The notes: generated by a model not told the origin, from the sequence alone. Numbered from the stretch's first letter, positions 22,693 through 31,320 are shown. The stretch is 38,442 bases of DNA from JBGQOG01 sp052113705 (GCF_052113705.1 NZ_JBGQOG010000028.1:1-38442), one strand, 5' to 3'. Made by a program: numbers and translations.

Positions 22693-23949
22693 ATGGAGCG
22701 AACGACTGTGAGCTTATATCAGGCAGACTTTTTTCCACCGGAAGGCGCCTTCCCGGTGCTTTCCGGCCGGTTGCAACGCAGCGATGTTGAGCGTGTGCTG
22801 GTTCAGGTTGGCCACGCGCTTGGACTGCCGGACACCCGCCTCAAAGCTCTCCTGGCGATGATCCAACGGACGGCGCCCTCTGATTGGACGGATCCCAGCC
22901 GCGAGCCCGTGTGCTATGAAGAGCAGCAGCAAATAGCCGCGGCACTGGGAAAGACCCCTCGCGCATTGCGCGCAGATGAGGCGGCACTTGAGCGCGCGGG
23001 CCTGCTCGTCAAGACCTCGGGCGCTGATGGCAGCCGGGGCAGCTTCGCTGGCGGCAGAATCCGTCAGGGCATATGCTTTTCCCCCCTGATCGCCCGCATG
23101 ACCCAACTCATGGATTTGGCGGATCGCCTGCGCGCTCAGAGCCAGGAGCGTCAGTCGCTGCGGCGGCAGGTCTCTGCCAGTCGTCGTATCCTGAAGTCCG
23201 CCCTCGGGAGCATGGCGGAACTTTCGGCCACTGATACGGCCACATATGAACTTGTAGAGGGCTGGAGCCTGCTCCCCCGAAGATACGATGGGCTGACCGC
23301 CTCTGAGCTTTCAGCGCTGCTCAGCCGCGTGGACGACCTGACCCACAAGGTATTGTCATATATTGAAAAACGAGGTGAAACTTCCGGCGTGACGGAATCC
23401 GGCTGCCGCCGATCAATACAAGATACAAAGGAAGAAACATCTGTATCTTGTAACGGGGCTTCCGTCTTTAATCGGCCATCCGGCAAGCCGGATGACGCGA
23501 TGCGTTCAGATGCGGACGACCCTATCGGGCCGGCCTCATGCCATGAACAAAAGGATCGCCCCGGAGATCGTGGGCACAAGCCGGAACTTCTGGAAAGTTT
23601 CCGCCCGCGGAAAATTTATGCGGCGGTGTCCGAGAACATGCGGCTTTACCTCGATGCCGTGAAAGGGACCCGCGGGCTGCCGAACCAACTCGATTTCATC
23701 CGCGCCGCCGAATTGATGCTGCCGGAACTGGGCGTCAGTACGTCCGCCTGGTCAGAAGCCTGCAATGTCTTGGGGGACCTCGCGGCAGCGCTCTCGGTCT
23801 GCGTTATCGACGCGGGGCAGTATCGCGAAATCAGCCCGATCCATTCACCCGGCGGCGCACTCCGGGCCTTCACCCGGCGCGCACGTGTTGGGCAGTTGAA
23901 CCTCACCGGGAGTTTGATCGGCATGATCGAGCGAAGTCGATTGCGATGA
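22693..23949 (+). CDS. repC: RepC-family plasmid replication initiator
   Basis: The product of about 418 aa has the two-part plan of RepC. The N-terminal winged-helix region includes CYEEQQQIAAALGKTPRALRADEAALERAGLL and the block GRIRQGICFSPLIARMTQL, followed by a charged helix. A polar linker spans about 230-310. The C-terminal domain runs from YAAVSENMRLYLDAVKG to GALRAFTRRARVGQLNLTGSLIGM. In repABC plasmids RepC is the initiator and the origin lies inside repC. No repA or repB is adjacent. The start is uncertain: ATG 22693 lies in a duplicated CGCTTTATGGA (22666 and 22687), and a GTG at 22708 with GGAG nine bases before it is equally possible. Confidence 0.85.
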   Translation: MERTTVSLYQADFFPPEGAFPVLSGRLQRSDVERVLVQVGHALGLPDTRLKALLAMIQRTAPSDWTDPSREPVCYEEQQQIAAALGKTPRALRADEAALERAGLLVKTSGADGSRGSFAGGRIRQGICFSPLIARMTQLMDLADRLRAQSQERQSLRRQVSASRRILKSALGSMAELSATDTATYELVEGWSLLPRRYDGLTASELSALLSRVDDLTHKVLSYIEKRGETSGVTESGCRRSIQDTKEETSVSCNGASVFNRPSGKPDDAMRSDADDPIGPASCHEQKDRPGDRGHKPELLESFRPRKIYAAVSENMRLYLDAVKGTRGLPNQLDFIRAAELMLPELGVSTSAWSEACNVLGDLAAALSVCVIDAGQYREISPIHSPGGALRAFTRRARVGQLNLTGSLIGMIERSRLR

Positions 23950-24023
23950 GGCCCATCCCACACTGACAAGCTGGACAGGCATCGCTAAACTCAGAACGAA
24001 CCGGGGAAGAAAAGGCAGGCGGG

Positions 24024-26135
24024 ATGGTGACCAAGGGGCGGATTGATCAGGCGCTCGCGGCGCTTGCCAATGCAGGCGAGAACAATTTTGCTGCCCGGCG
24101 CGAGGTGCTCGACCTTATCGGCCCTGATCTGCTACATCGCCCCGCTCTCGGGGGGCAAATCATCGCCCGGCTATGTACAATATCCGTCGAAACCTCTGAG
24201 GCCGAAGATCTGTTCGAACTTCTCGACGCGGGTCTCGATGCTGCGCGAATGGCGCGTGAGAGTGACAAGGTGCGCGGACAGGCGTTTTTCGACACCGCCG
24301 AAGATGCTCTTATCCTGGCAAAGCGTCAGGGACGGATGACGGCACCACATAGCCTGCTCTTCGCACAGCTTTGGGCCAGGAATGGTCTCATCGGTCCGGT
24401 AGCGTTGGAAATACCACGGGACGAGGAGATCGCGCTGCAAGATGTGCGAGGAGATGGCCCGGCCAACGACAACTCAATCCTTGACGGGCTGCTCGCCGAT
24501 TTTTCGCGTCAAGCCGGAGGCGACCCGCTGGCTCTGCATGCAGCTTTGACCGAAATCTTCCCGGCAATGCCCGTAGAAATGCGCGAGCAGATCGTCGCAT
24601 ATTCCGCCACCCGACGCGATCCGATGCACGCGGAAATGGCGTGTTTCTGGTTGCTTGATGCCGCGCCGAACCTCCGCCTTGCGGCGGCCGAGGGGCTTTC
24701 TGAACGGCTGGCCTGTGGCGAGCTCAGCGCCAGGACATTGGCAACGCTCGTGGTGTTGCGCAGCTGGATGCCACAAGACAGCGCAAGGCGGCAAGTCGAC
24801 CACCTTCTGAAAGACGCGCTGCGCAGCGGTGTGGCGCAGGAGGCCGAGCCAGCGTCTTGGGTCATCAAGCAGATCAGCGCGTCCCTGCCCGATGGCGGTG
24901 GCGCCCAGAGCATTGGCATCGCCTTGCAATCGGGCAAGAAGCGCGCGATGGCGATGTTGCTCCTGAAACAAGGGCATGGCGTGAAAGATGCCTACACGCT
25001 CCCTTGCCGCGGGGCGAAAGATCAAACCGCACTCATCGCCCGCCTTACCGACGAAGTCGGTGCGCTGCCGGTGACCGCGGAATATCTCAAGCGCGCGCTC
25101 AGCACCGCTCTCGCGGATGGGCTGGCGCAGGACCACCCTCCCGCACCCGGCCTCATCGATATCATGCGGCACTGCGGCCTGACGGATCTGCGCCCCACAC
25201 CCCAATCCACCCCGGAACTGATCGCAGGCCTCGAAACGGCAGCCGCTTTTGCACAGCTCTCGCCGATACAGCGCGGACGCCTGATCAATGCCAGCGAGCA
25301 ATGGTGGGATCGATACCCCGTTCTGGAAAGTTGGTTCGAAGACAGTGACGCGGCGCAAGGCATTCTCGATCAGGCGCGCAGTCCACGCGTGGCGGAAGCG
25401 GCATTATGGAAATGGCTGGAGACCCGCCGCGACCGATGGGCCCTTATCTTCGCCCGCGCGGCCGATGTGCTCGAGACCGCCAGGGAACCGGATGCGGCCA
25501 GCTTCGCCGCCTGCGCGATGGCGCTGATTGAAGGGCGCGATCTGAAGAAAATACCGGTGATGCTCGACATCCACGATCAAACCATCGAAGCCTGGATCCG
25601 GGATGACCCCGAAATTGACCCTGCTGCGACGCTGGAGCAGCTTGTCGAAGACGCTCCAGAACCTGAGAAACAGGGCGAGTTCGCCCGGCTTTTGCGCGGC
25701 AGTGACCTCACCACCGACTGGGTCGACGGCTATTTGACCTCTATCGTCATCTCTCCGAAAATGATCCCGCCAAATGACTGGCTCGCCCCGGTTTTGCCTG
25801 CTGTCCTGTTGCACCTCGACCCGTCCAAATTCCAGCGGTTCATGGATATCCTTATGTTGCACGCACAACTTGCCTCGGATCAGTCCTGCGATAGCGCGGT
25901 GTTTCTGGCAGCGATGACGAAGCGCAAGCGAAAAGGGCAAACAGACTGGGGGGATGGCTTTTTGTTTGCATCGAAAAAGTTCCAGTCTTTCTGGCCAAAG
26001 AGCAAGCTGACGAAGGAAGATCGTCGATTGCTGGAGGTCACCACAGAAAGGTTAGACGCGACAACATTGCCAGAACTCGGTGTACTGCTGGCACATCGAC
26101 AGGCCCGGAATCTGGCGCACCTTCGCAAGCCGTGA
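24024..26135 (+). CDS. Large protein of unknown function after repC
   Basis: The 703-aa soluble protein has no signal peptide, membrane segment or recognisable catalytic motif. It appears almost entirely alpha-helical with repeated Ala/Leu-rich helices, like a solenoid (HEAT/TPR-like) protein, but no repeat consensus can be written from inspection. The C-terminal 60 residues are basic (TKRKRKGQTDWGDG, then KFQSFWPKSKLTKEDRR). It lies 74 bases after repC in the same direction and may be co-transcribed, which points to plasmid replication, maintenance or an accessory trait such as defence. None of these is shown by the sequence. Confidence 0.8.
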   Translation: MVTKGRIDQALAALANAGENNFAARREVLDLIGPDLLHRPALGGQIIARLCTISVETSEAEDLFELLDAGLDAARMARESDKVRGQAFFDTAEDALILAKRQGRMTAPHSLLFAQLWARNGLIGPVALEIPRDEEIALQDVRGDGPANDNSILDGLLADFSRQAGGDPLALHAALTEIFPAMPVEMREQIVAYSATRRDPMHAEMACFWLLDAAPNLRLAAAEGLSERLACGELSARTLATLVVLRSWMPQDSARRQVDHLLKDALRSGVAQEAEPASWVIKQISASLPDGGGAQSIGIALQSGKKRAMAMLLLKQGHGVKDAYTLPCRGAKDQTALIARLTDEVGALPVTAEYLKRALSTALADGLAQDHPPAPGLIDIMRHCGLTDLRPTPQSTPELIAGLETAAAFAQLSPIQRGRLINASEQWWDRYPVLESWFEDSDAAQGILDQARSPRVAEAALWKWLETRRDRWALIFARAADVLETAREPDAASFAACAMALIEGRDLKKIPVMLDIHDQTIEAWIRDDPEIDPAATLEQLVEDAPEPEKQGEFARLLRGSDLTTDWVDGYLTSIVISPKMIPPNDWLAPVLPAVLLHLDPSKFQRFMDILMLHAQLASDQSCDSAVFLAAMTKRKRKGQTDWGDGFLFASKKFQSFWPKSKLTKEDRRLLEVTTERLDATTLPELGVLLAHRQARNLAHLRKP

Positions 26136-26470
26136 GTTGGGCTCGGGCATTGTTCCCGTGAGGTGCAGGGGCACTGCGGAAACACAATGAGCGAGGAGCG
26201 GCGTATCCGGGCTCAGTGCTCAGTGCTCAGTGCTCGGTGGTCGTGGTGGTCGCGGGTCCGCCCTTCAGGCCAGTTCTTTTCGTGCCCGCGGCTCACGCGA
26301 AAGTGGCAATCGACATGCAGATTTCTGAATGGATTCCCGCGACGACACCGAAGGTAAATAACTGCATCTCCGTCTTGCTCGAAGCGGACAGACGGCTCAA
26401 CGCGACTTCCCGGTGTCATCTGCAATGAAATCTACCCGCGTCTTTCTTTCGCGGCCCGGTTGCCTGACGA
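26136..26470. other. Gap between convergent genes
   Basis: This 335-nt stretch separates the 703-aa gene from the Fic pair. It contains the 7-bp tandem repeat at 26212-26239 and short open frames with no ribosome sites, which I regard as noise. No clear terminator hairpin was seen. Confidence 0.5.
26212..26239 (+). repeat. Four tandem 7-bp repeats
   Basis: CTCAGTG is repeated three times, followed by a fourth copy with one change (CTCGGTG), without spacing. Such a tract is prone to slippage and may vary in copy number. It is not inside a supported gene. It is too short and too GC-balanced to be read confidently as replication iterons. Confidence 0.8.
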
Positions 26471-27076
26471 TTATCTTGCGAGCGACTTCACCAACGCCAC
26501 TAAGGGATCGAAATCATATTGGTCTGCCGCCCTGAGGGCCGCAATGTAGGCCATGCGGTGGTCACTTTCGGCGTTGAGCGTCCCTCCGCCAGACCAGTCG
26601 AGGAAGACCTTCGGTTCAATTCTCGACAGATAGGCGTCGGCCATGATCCTTGCCCAACGGCCATTGCCATTTGCGAAGGGGTGGATCCAGACCAGCCGGT
26701 GATGCAGGCGCGCCGTGGCTTCCAGGGGGTCAAAGCTCTTGTGGTCGCGCCAATACCGGGCATCGTCGAGACAGGTGCGCAACTCGGTCGAGATGTGCCA
26801 GATCGGCACCCCGATGTTTTTGTCGGTAAGCCGATAGACGCCCGCCCAATCCCAGATTTCGCCAAAGAGGCGTTTGTGAATTTCCCGGACGGCGGCATCG
26901 GTCAGAAGGTCGAAACTCTTTGGGCGACGGTCTAGCCAGGTCAGACCCGCGATGATGTTCTCGCCTTCGAGTTCGTTCAGCTCGCCGCGAGTCGCGATGT
27001 GCTTTGCCTTGAGCCCAAGCAATTCGTCCGGTGTCAGTGGCGTCGCTCCGGCAGGTTCGTGAAGCTCGAGGGTCAT
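26471..27076 (-). CDS. Mobile mystery protein B (Fic-domain protein)
   Basis: The 201-aa Fic protein has the complete catalytic motif HPFANGNGRWAR at residues 132-143, with His132 as the catalytic base. This fits an enzyme that transfers AMP or another nucleotide to a protein target. The N-terminal part TPDELLGLKAKHIATRGELNELEGENI is typical of mobile mystery protein B. The sequence ELNELEGENI could be an inhibitory helix region, though the canonical S/T-x-x-x-E-G-N form is not evident. It overlaps the partner protein A gene by ATGA. Such pairs occur on mobile DNA and are suspected toxin-antitoxin-like modules. Confidence 0.9.
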   Translation of the reverse strand: MTLELHEPAGATPLTPDELLGLKAKHIATRGELNELEGENIIAGLTWLDRRPKSFDLLTDAAVREIHKRLFGEIWDWAGVYRLTDKNIGVPIWHISTELRTCLDDARYWRDHKSFDPLEATARLHHRLVWIHPFANGNGRWARIMADAYLSRIEPKVFLDWSGGGTLNAESDHRMAYIAALRAADQYDFDPLVALVKSLAR

Positions 27077-27534
27077 TGCCAGAAATCCCGCCGCCCCTCG
27101 CGGATGATGTCCGCGGCCAGTTCCTCGACCATCTCAGCTTCGCTGCGCAAACCATCGGTCTGCTCTTCCAACGCCATGTGGGCTCGTGTGCGCTGAATGA
27201 TCCGCCGCGCCTTGGAGCGCGCCTGAGCCAGAACGATATCTTCGACGGGGCCATCACGCGGGATGATCGCATAGACGAGGCGGCCACCCATGGCTTCGGC
27301 GATCTTCTCCAACTGGTTCACGGAGATGGTTCCAGCCTGTTCGGTCTTCATCGCGGCGTAGATGTTGTTGCGTGAGATCCCGAGGCGTTCAGCGAGGGCG
27401 GGAGCATTCATCCCGATTGCCTCCTGGAACGTAGCAATCCAGCCGCCGAACGGCTTCGCAACGGATTTAACCAAGGTTGCGGCTTGGTTGATCCTTTCTT
27501 GGGCTTGACGCTGCTTCGCGCGAGAGACGGACAT
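27073..27534 (-). CDS. Mobile mystery protein A (HTH partner of Fic protein)
   Basis: The 153-aa DNA-binding protein has an XRE-type helix-turn-helix near residues 35-90 (GMNAPALAERLGISRNNIYAAMKTEQAGTISVNQLEKIAEAMGGRLVYAIIP). It is preceded by a basic helix and followed by a charged C-terminal helical region. This is the standard first gene of the mobile mystery A/B pair and probably represses the pair and neutralises or partners the Fic protein. Upstream sequence carries repeated ATTGCCATGCT motifs that could be its operator. The ATG at 27534 has only a weak ribosome site. Confidence 0.9.
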   Translation of the reverse strand: MSVSRAKQRQAQERINQAATLVKSVAKPFGGWIATFQEAIGMNAPALAERLGISRNNIYAAMKTEQAGTISVNQLEKIAEAMGGRLVYAIIPRDGPVEDIVLAQARSKARRIIQRTRAHMALEEQTDGLRSEAEMVEELAADIIREGRRDFWQ

Positions 27535-27566
27535 TTGCCAACCTATGAAGTTGCATTAGCGGAGGT

Positions 27567-27626
27567 ATTGCCATGCTAAGGTATGACAAATTTTCACAAT
27601 CCGCAATGCTACAGGATTGCCATGCT
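27567..27626 (-). promoter_or_regulatory. Repeated motif upstream of the HTH-Fic pair
   Basis: ATTGCCATGCT occurs exactly at 27567-27577 and 27616-27626, 49 bases apart. Partial copies (TTGCCA near 27536, TGGCATTGCG near 27646 on the other strand) and an inverted TTAGC...GCTAA (27555-27578) lie close by. These are plausible operators for the HTH protein. The rest of 27535-27798 shows no gene. Confidence 0.5.
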
Positions 27627-27798
27627 TTTAATATTGCAACCGTTTGGCATTGCGAATTCAGCGCGTACGCCATTCTTAAGGTTGGCAAAACTCGCAGCTT
27701 CCGCCAGCATGCTCCCAAAGTTTCCGTTCATTGCCGCGCGCAGCAGAATGAGGATATGGCTGCCGCTGATGCGGGACAAAGCAGCCGCTCAGGGATGA

Positions 27799-28475
27799 TC
27801 ACAGGCTGGCGAGGTAATCCTGGAAGCGCTGCTTGGGGATTTGGCGAAACCTTGCGCCGGTTACGGCCGCGGCCTTGATGCGGTCCAGTCTGAAATTCCG
27901 GAAATCTTCTGCGATCTCGCACCACGCCGCCAGCAACCAGACCTCATCAAACTGCGGCAGCCCGAGGGGATGAACACAGCGTCTGCTTTCGCGCCCGTCG
28001 AGGCTGAAATAGACCAGATCCAGCACAGATCTTTTGCGAATGGCATGAGGCACCAATCCGCCCCAGCGTTCGGCAAGCAGATCTTCCTCGCGCTGCCGGG
28101 TGGCCACAAGGATATTAAGGTGCCGGAACTGCTCACTTGCTTCCCTGCCCAGTGCTGCCGCAACTTTTCCTGTCTCCCGTTCGGCCGCATCACCCAACCC
28201 ACCGCCCTTCCGCGCGATCAGATGGCGCATGTCCAGCATAATTGCCTCCATTTCCTCGGCATCAAAGTGTAGCCGCGGCAGGAAGTAACCCTGCTCCAGC
28301 TGATAGCCGACGCCCGATTCCCCCCGGATCGGCGCACCGATCGACTGAAGGCTGGCGATGTCACGGTAGATCGTGCGCGACGAAACCGCGAAACGCGCGG
28401 CAAGTGCCTCGGCCGAGACGGCCGCCTTGCCGCACGCAATTGATCCAGAAGAGCAAAAAGGCGCAGTGTTTTCAT
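27799..28475 (-). pseudogene. YafY-type WYL regulator, frameshifted
   Basis: The protein would be a transcription regulator of the YafY kind: N-terminal DeoR-like HTH, then a WYL domain. The N terminus (MKTLRLFALLDQLRAARRP, from ATG 28475) is in one frame, and the rest (VSAEALAARFAVSSRTIYRDIASL, then the WYL region to 27799) is in another. The two parts join perfectly if one base were restored near 28418-28422, where the sequence reads GAGACGGCCG. The gene is otherwise complete. Either the copy is recently inactivated or the base is a sequencing error. It is divergent from the gene at 28561 with a palindrome between. Confidence 0.85.
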
Positions 28476-28495
28476 AAGGCCAACTCATAGCATCA

Positions 28496-28516
28496 CCCTG
28501 ACATCTTCTGTCAGGG
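28496..28516. promoter_or_regulatory. Operator palindrome between regulator and target
   Basis: Perfect 8-base arms, CCCTGACA and TGTCAGGG, flank a 5-base centre in the 85-base space between the divergent YafY-type regulator and its neighbour. This form and position fit the autoregulatory operator of the regulator. Confidence 0.75.
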
Positions 28517-28560
28517 GCACGTTTTAACAGGGGGTGATAACACATCAAAAGGAACATCGC

Positions 28561-29010
28561 ATGATCTATCCCCGACTGGAGATCGTCACTTATCAGGTCG
28601 GCTCAGTGCATGAGGCTGATGCCCGGTGTCAATCCGCCAGAGAGATTGCCGCGGGCTTTCCGGGGCTTTCTGGCTGGCTGCCGCTTGCCGATGCCGAAGC
28701 CGGTTTGCTCCGCGCGGATCTGGTGGTCTGGGCCACCCCGGAAGTTGCGGTCGACGCAGCCGGAAAAGTTGGAACCGGTGATGATTTTGCGCCGTTCCGG
28801 GAAACAATCACGGCCTTCGGCGCGATGGGGCATTTCGCGTTACCCGCCGGAAGTCTGCCGATGATGCAGGAGGGCGAAGGCATGGAGCTTGGCCGCTTTC
28901 GCCCGCGGCCCGGCGTGACCGAGGAAGTGCTTCGCGCCGCCCATACCCGGATGATCGAAACTCACCTGTCCCGGCAAACCGGCTGGCGCGGTCAGAGACT
29001 GTGCAGATAA
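28561..29010 (+). CDS. Dimeric-barrel-like protein, probably shortened
   Basis: The 149-aa protein begins with a domain resembling the alpha/beta barrel of the antibiotic-biosynthesis-monooxygenase superfamily (LEIVTYQVG, FPGLSGWLPL, DLVVWATPEVAVDAAGKVGT). The likeness is from pattern, not search. From residue 117 a second region begins with ELGRFRPRPGVTEEVLRAAHTRM, like the start of another such domain, but stops after about 35 residues, suggesting loss of the end. The ATG at 28561 is fixed by AAGGAA seven bases upstream. It is divergent from the regulator with a palindrome between, a common arrangement in which the regulator controls this gene. Confidence 0.72.
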   Translation: MIYPRLEIVTYQVGSVHEADARCQSAREIAAGFPGLSGWLPLADAEAGLLRADLVVWATPEVAVDAAGKVGTGDDFAPFRETITAFGAMGHFALPAGSLPMMQEGEGMELGRFRPRPGVTEEVLRAAHTRMIETHLSRQTGWRGQRLCR

Positions 29011-29174
29011 GGCATATGTATGCACGAAACGGTGTTCTTCGAGCACACCCCTGTCAAGCCTGTTTTGTTGGCGGTCCCGCTTTGGGCGGATAAGCCTCTG
29101 TTATTCATGTGATTAAATTTGTGGATTGCGGAATCCCGTCGGGTCCCACCTGATGGAGCATCCAGAGCGAGCGC

Positions 29175-29480
29175 TCACCCGCGACGGCGTTCCAACACGG
29201 CTTCCGCCTCGCTGTGAAGGTAGATCTTGCCGTAATCGCCTCCGTTCGGGCTGAAGGGTCGAATGCCTTTTGCCTTCAGGAGTGCCGATGCGGTGTGCCA
29301 GTGAAGATCAAACTCTTCGAGAATCTTCGGCAGAGTCAGGTATCTCTCATGGAACCGGGCGATGTCCTCTTCGGACATGACGAACTGCGCGCGCTGCGTC
29401 CTTGGGTTTATAATCCGGGAACATGGCAGATGCCCCGCCTCGGCAAGCGCCGTAAACCGATTGCCATCCCGGATGACCAT
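29175..29480 (-). pseudogene. C-terminal remnant of a DNA-binding-type protein
   Basis: The reading frame gives about 100 residues with a helix-turn-helix-like layout (RFTALAEAGHLPCSRI, then MSEEDIARFHERYLTLPKILEEF, then ASALLKAKGIRPFSPNG-DYGKIY). It resembles the C-terminal parts of uncharacterised proteins found with transposon or recombinase genes; this is a recollection. The frame stays open upstream of the first ATG into the end of the che operon, with no ribosome site, so the original N terminus is missing. I treat it as a fragment left at a recombination junction. Confidence 0.5.
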
Positions 29481-29551
29481 CGATCTGCCAAAGGCGGCGG
29501 CTGAGATTGTGATTGGCGCAGATGTCCTCCCCGCCGCCTTGGGCGGTGCGA

Positions 29552-31315
29552 TCAGAAGAAGACATCATCCACGGCAGCATCGCCCGCAGCGGCAGGCGGT
29601 GCCGCGAAAGTCGCTCCGGCAGCCTGCGCAGGTTCCGGGGCCGCAAGCCCCAGCCGTGCCAGAAAATCGCTGTGACACCGCCGCTCTGCCGCCATCGTGT
29701 ACAGCGACTGAACCTTTTGCAGCTCGCGCAGCCCGGCGGCAAGATGCTCGGGCGCGCAGGGCGCTGCGGCGTCCAGCACCTCGGCCAGCAGCAGCGCCGC
29801 CTGATCAACCTGCGCGGCATGGTCGGCCAGCGCGCCGGTGGTGGTATCCCACTGCCGGGCATTCTCAACCGTCGCGATGCTGCCAAAGGCCTCGGCCAGA
29901 CGCGCCATCACCCGCTGCACATGATGCAGATCCCCGACCATCTGCGCCGCGGTTGCCTCCAGCCGGTCAAACGGCGTCTGCGCCGCCTCGGCCAGTTGCG
30001 CGGTGGCACTGCCTGCGGCCAGATCCATCCGCTTGAGGCTGGCATAGATCTTGTCAAAACGCCCCGAGATCGCGCCCGCCAGCTCGCGCAGCTGCACCGA
30101 AATTTCCTTGAGCGCATGGCCCTCGGTGCCCAGATTGGCGCAGGAAATCACCGCGTTGATGCCGATCATCCGCATCTGTTCCTCAACCGTGCGCATGCCC
30201 GCCACCACGCCCGACAAATGCGCGAGGCCTTGCGACAATTCGGCAGCCTGCCCGGCCAGACGCAGCCGCGCGCGGCGGCACTCTCCCATGCTGTGCTGCA
30301 GATCGCGGATCTTGCTCAACAGACCATTTTCGCGTTTGCAGGCCCGCACCGCCTCGCTCAGGCTGCTGTCGCGGCCCAGAAATCCCGCGATCTGCCCCCG
30401 CGCCTGCGTCAGACTGCCCCCGATCTGCGCCAGACCCTGCGCATGATCGGCGCGGCAATCCTCCAGCTGATCGCTGACCAGCATCAGCAGAACCGTTTGC
30501 GCGGCAGCTGCGGTCCCGGTCATGCTGCGCGACACGATCTCGAGGCTGTGCTCCAGACGCTGCCGGGTGGTGTCGCCGATCTGCAATCCGGCCGCCGCCG
30601 CCGACAGGGTGGCGCGCAGTTTTTGCGACGCGCCCGACAGATCGCGGCCCTCGCGGTGCATATTCTGGGTGACCGATTGCATCTCGATCAGATCGCCGCC
30701 CAGCCCCTGCACCACCGGCGGCAAAGACTGATCCAGCATGCGGTGCAAGACCTCGCCCACGCCGCGCGCCTGATCCGCCGTCGCCACCATGTCAACGACC
30801 GCCTCCTGCATCTCCCACAGGATATTGGCCGCTTTCGCCACCAGCTCCGAGGCGCTTTTGGTAAAGACTTCCAGCCCGGAATGCCGCCCGGTCAGCGCCG
30901 CGACCGTCACGCGGGCGTTCAGCGCCACGATGGTCATCGTGCGCACGATGCGCGCCATGTCACCGACCTCGGCCTGCAGCTGATGCGCGGTGGTGCCGAG
31001 TTCACCCACCCAGGTGATCCCCGTGGTCAGCGCGGTGGTCAGCTCGGACATCGCCAGATCCAGCGTGCCGACATTCTGCGCCAAAGTGCTGATTTGCCCC
31101 GCATCAACCAGATTGCCAAAATCCAGCAAGGGCTCTTCGATGCAATCGAATTGCGCCGTCAGATTGACCAGATCACGCCCCGCGTTCAGAAACACCAGCT
31201 CGGTGCGGCCATGCACATTCTGCAACTGCTGCGACAGCGCGCGCAGGTCCGGCCCGCCCGAATGCGGCGCGGCCCAGGCTGCGGAAAACTGTGTGCGGTG
31301 AAGCGGGTTATTCAT
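29552..31315 (-). CDS. Soluble MCP-like protein with two degenerate signalling hairpins
   Basis: The 587-aa helical protein has no membrane segment or HAMP domain and is the last gene of the che operon. Two regions look like the tip of a chemoreceptor signalling hairpin: near residues 119-160 (MARIVRTMTIVALNARVTVAALTGRHSGLEVFTKSASELV) and near 374-415 (MRTVEEQMRMIGINAVISCANLGTEGHALKEISVQLRELA). Both keep the I-x-x-I-x-x-N-A core but lack the usual NLLALNAAIEAARAGE sequence. It may be a cytoplasmic sensor or an adaptor that joins the array. The ATG at 31315 lies six bases after the broken cheB; the longer frame is cheB in another reading. Confidence 0.75.
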   Translation of the reverse strand: MNNPLHRTQFSAAWAAPHSGGPDLRALSQQLQNVHGRTELVFLNAGRDLVNLTAQFDCIEEPLLDFGNLVDAGQISTLAQNVGTLDLAMSELTTALTTGITWVGELGTTAHQLQAEVGDMARIVRTMTIVALNARVTVAALTGRHSGLEVFTKSASELVAKAANILWEMQEAVVDMVATADQARGVGEVLHRMLDQSLPPVVQGLGGDLIEMQSVTQNMHREGRDLSGASQKLRATLSAAAAGLQIGDTTRQRLEHSLEIVSRSMTGTAAAAQTVLLMLVSDQLEDCRADHAQGLAQIGGSLTQARGQIAGFLGRDSSLSEAVRACKRENGLLSKIRDLQHSMGECRRARLRLAGQAAELSQGLAHLSGVVAGMRTVEEQMRMIGINAVISCANLGTEGHALKEISVQLRELAGAISGRFDKIYASLKRMDLAAGSATAQLAEAAQTPFDRLEATAAQMVGDLHHVQRVMARLAEAFGSIATVENARQWDTTTGALADHAAQVDQAALLLAEVLDAAAPCAPEHLAAGLRELQKVQSLYTMAAERRCHSDFLARLGLAAPEPAQAAGATFAAPPAAAGDAAVDDVFF

Positions 31316-31320
31316 AGGCT

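Noticed and set aside
26212..26239. Tandem 7-bp repeats as replication iterons
   Set aside because: The units are too short, only four in number, and lie over 2 kb from repC; RepC-type origins lie within repC.
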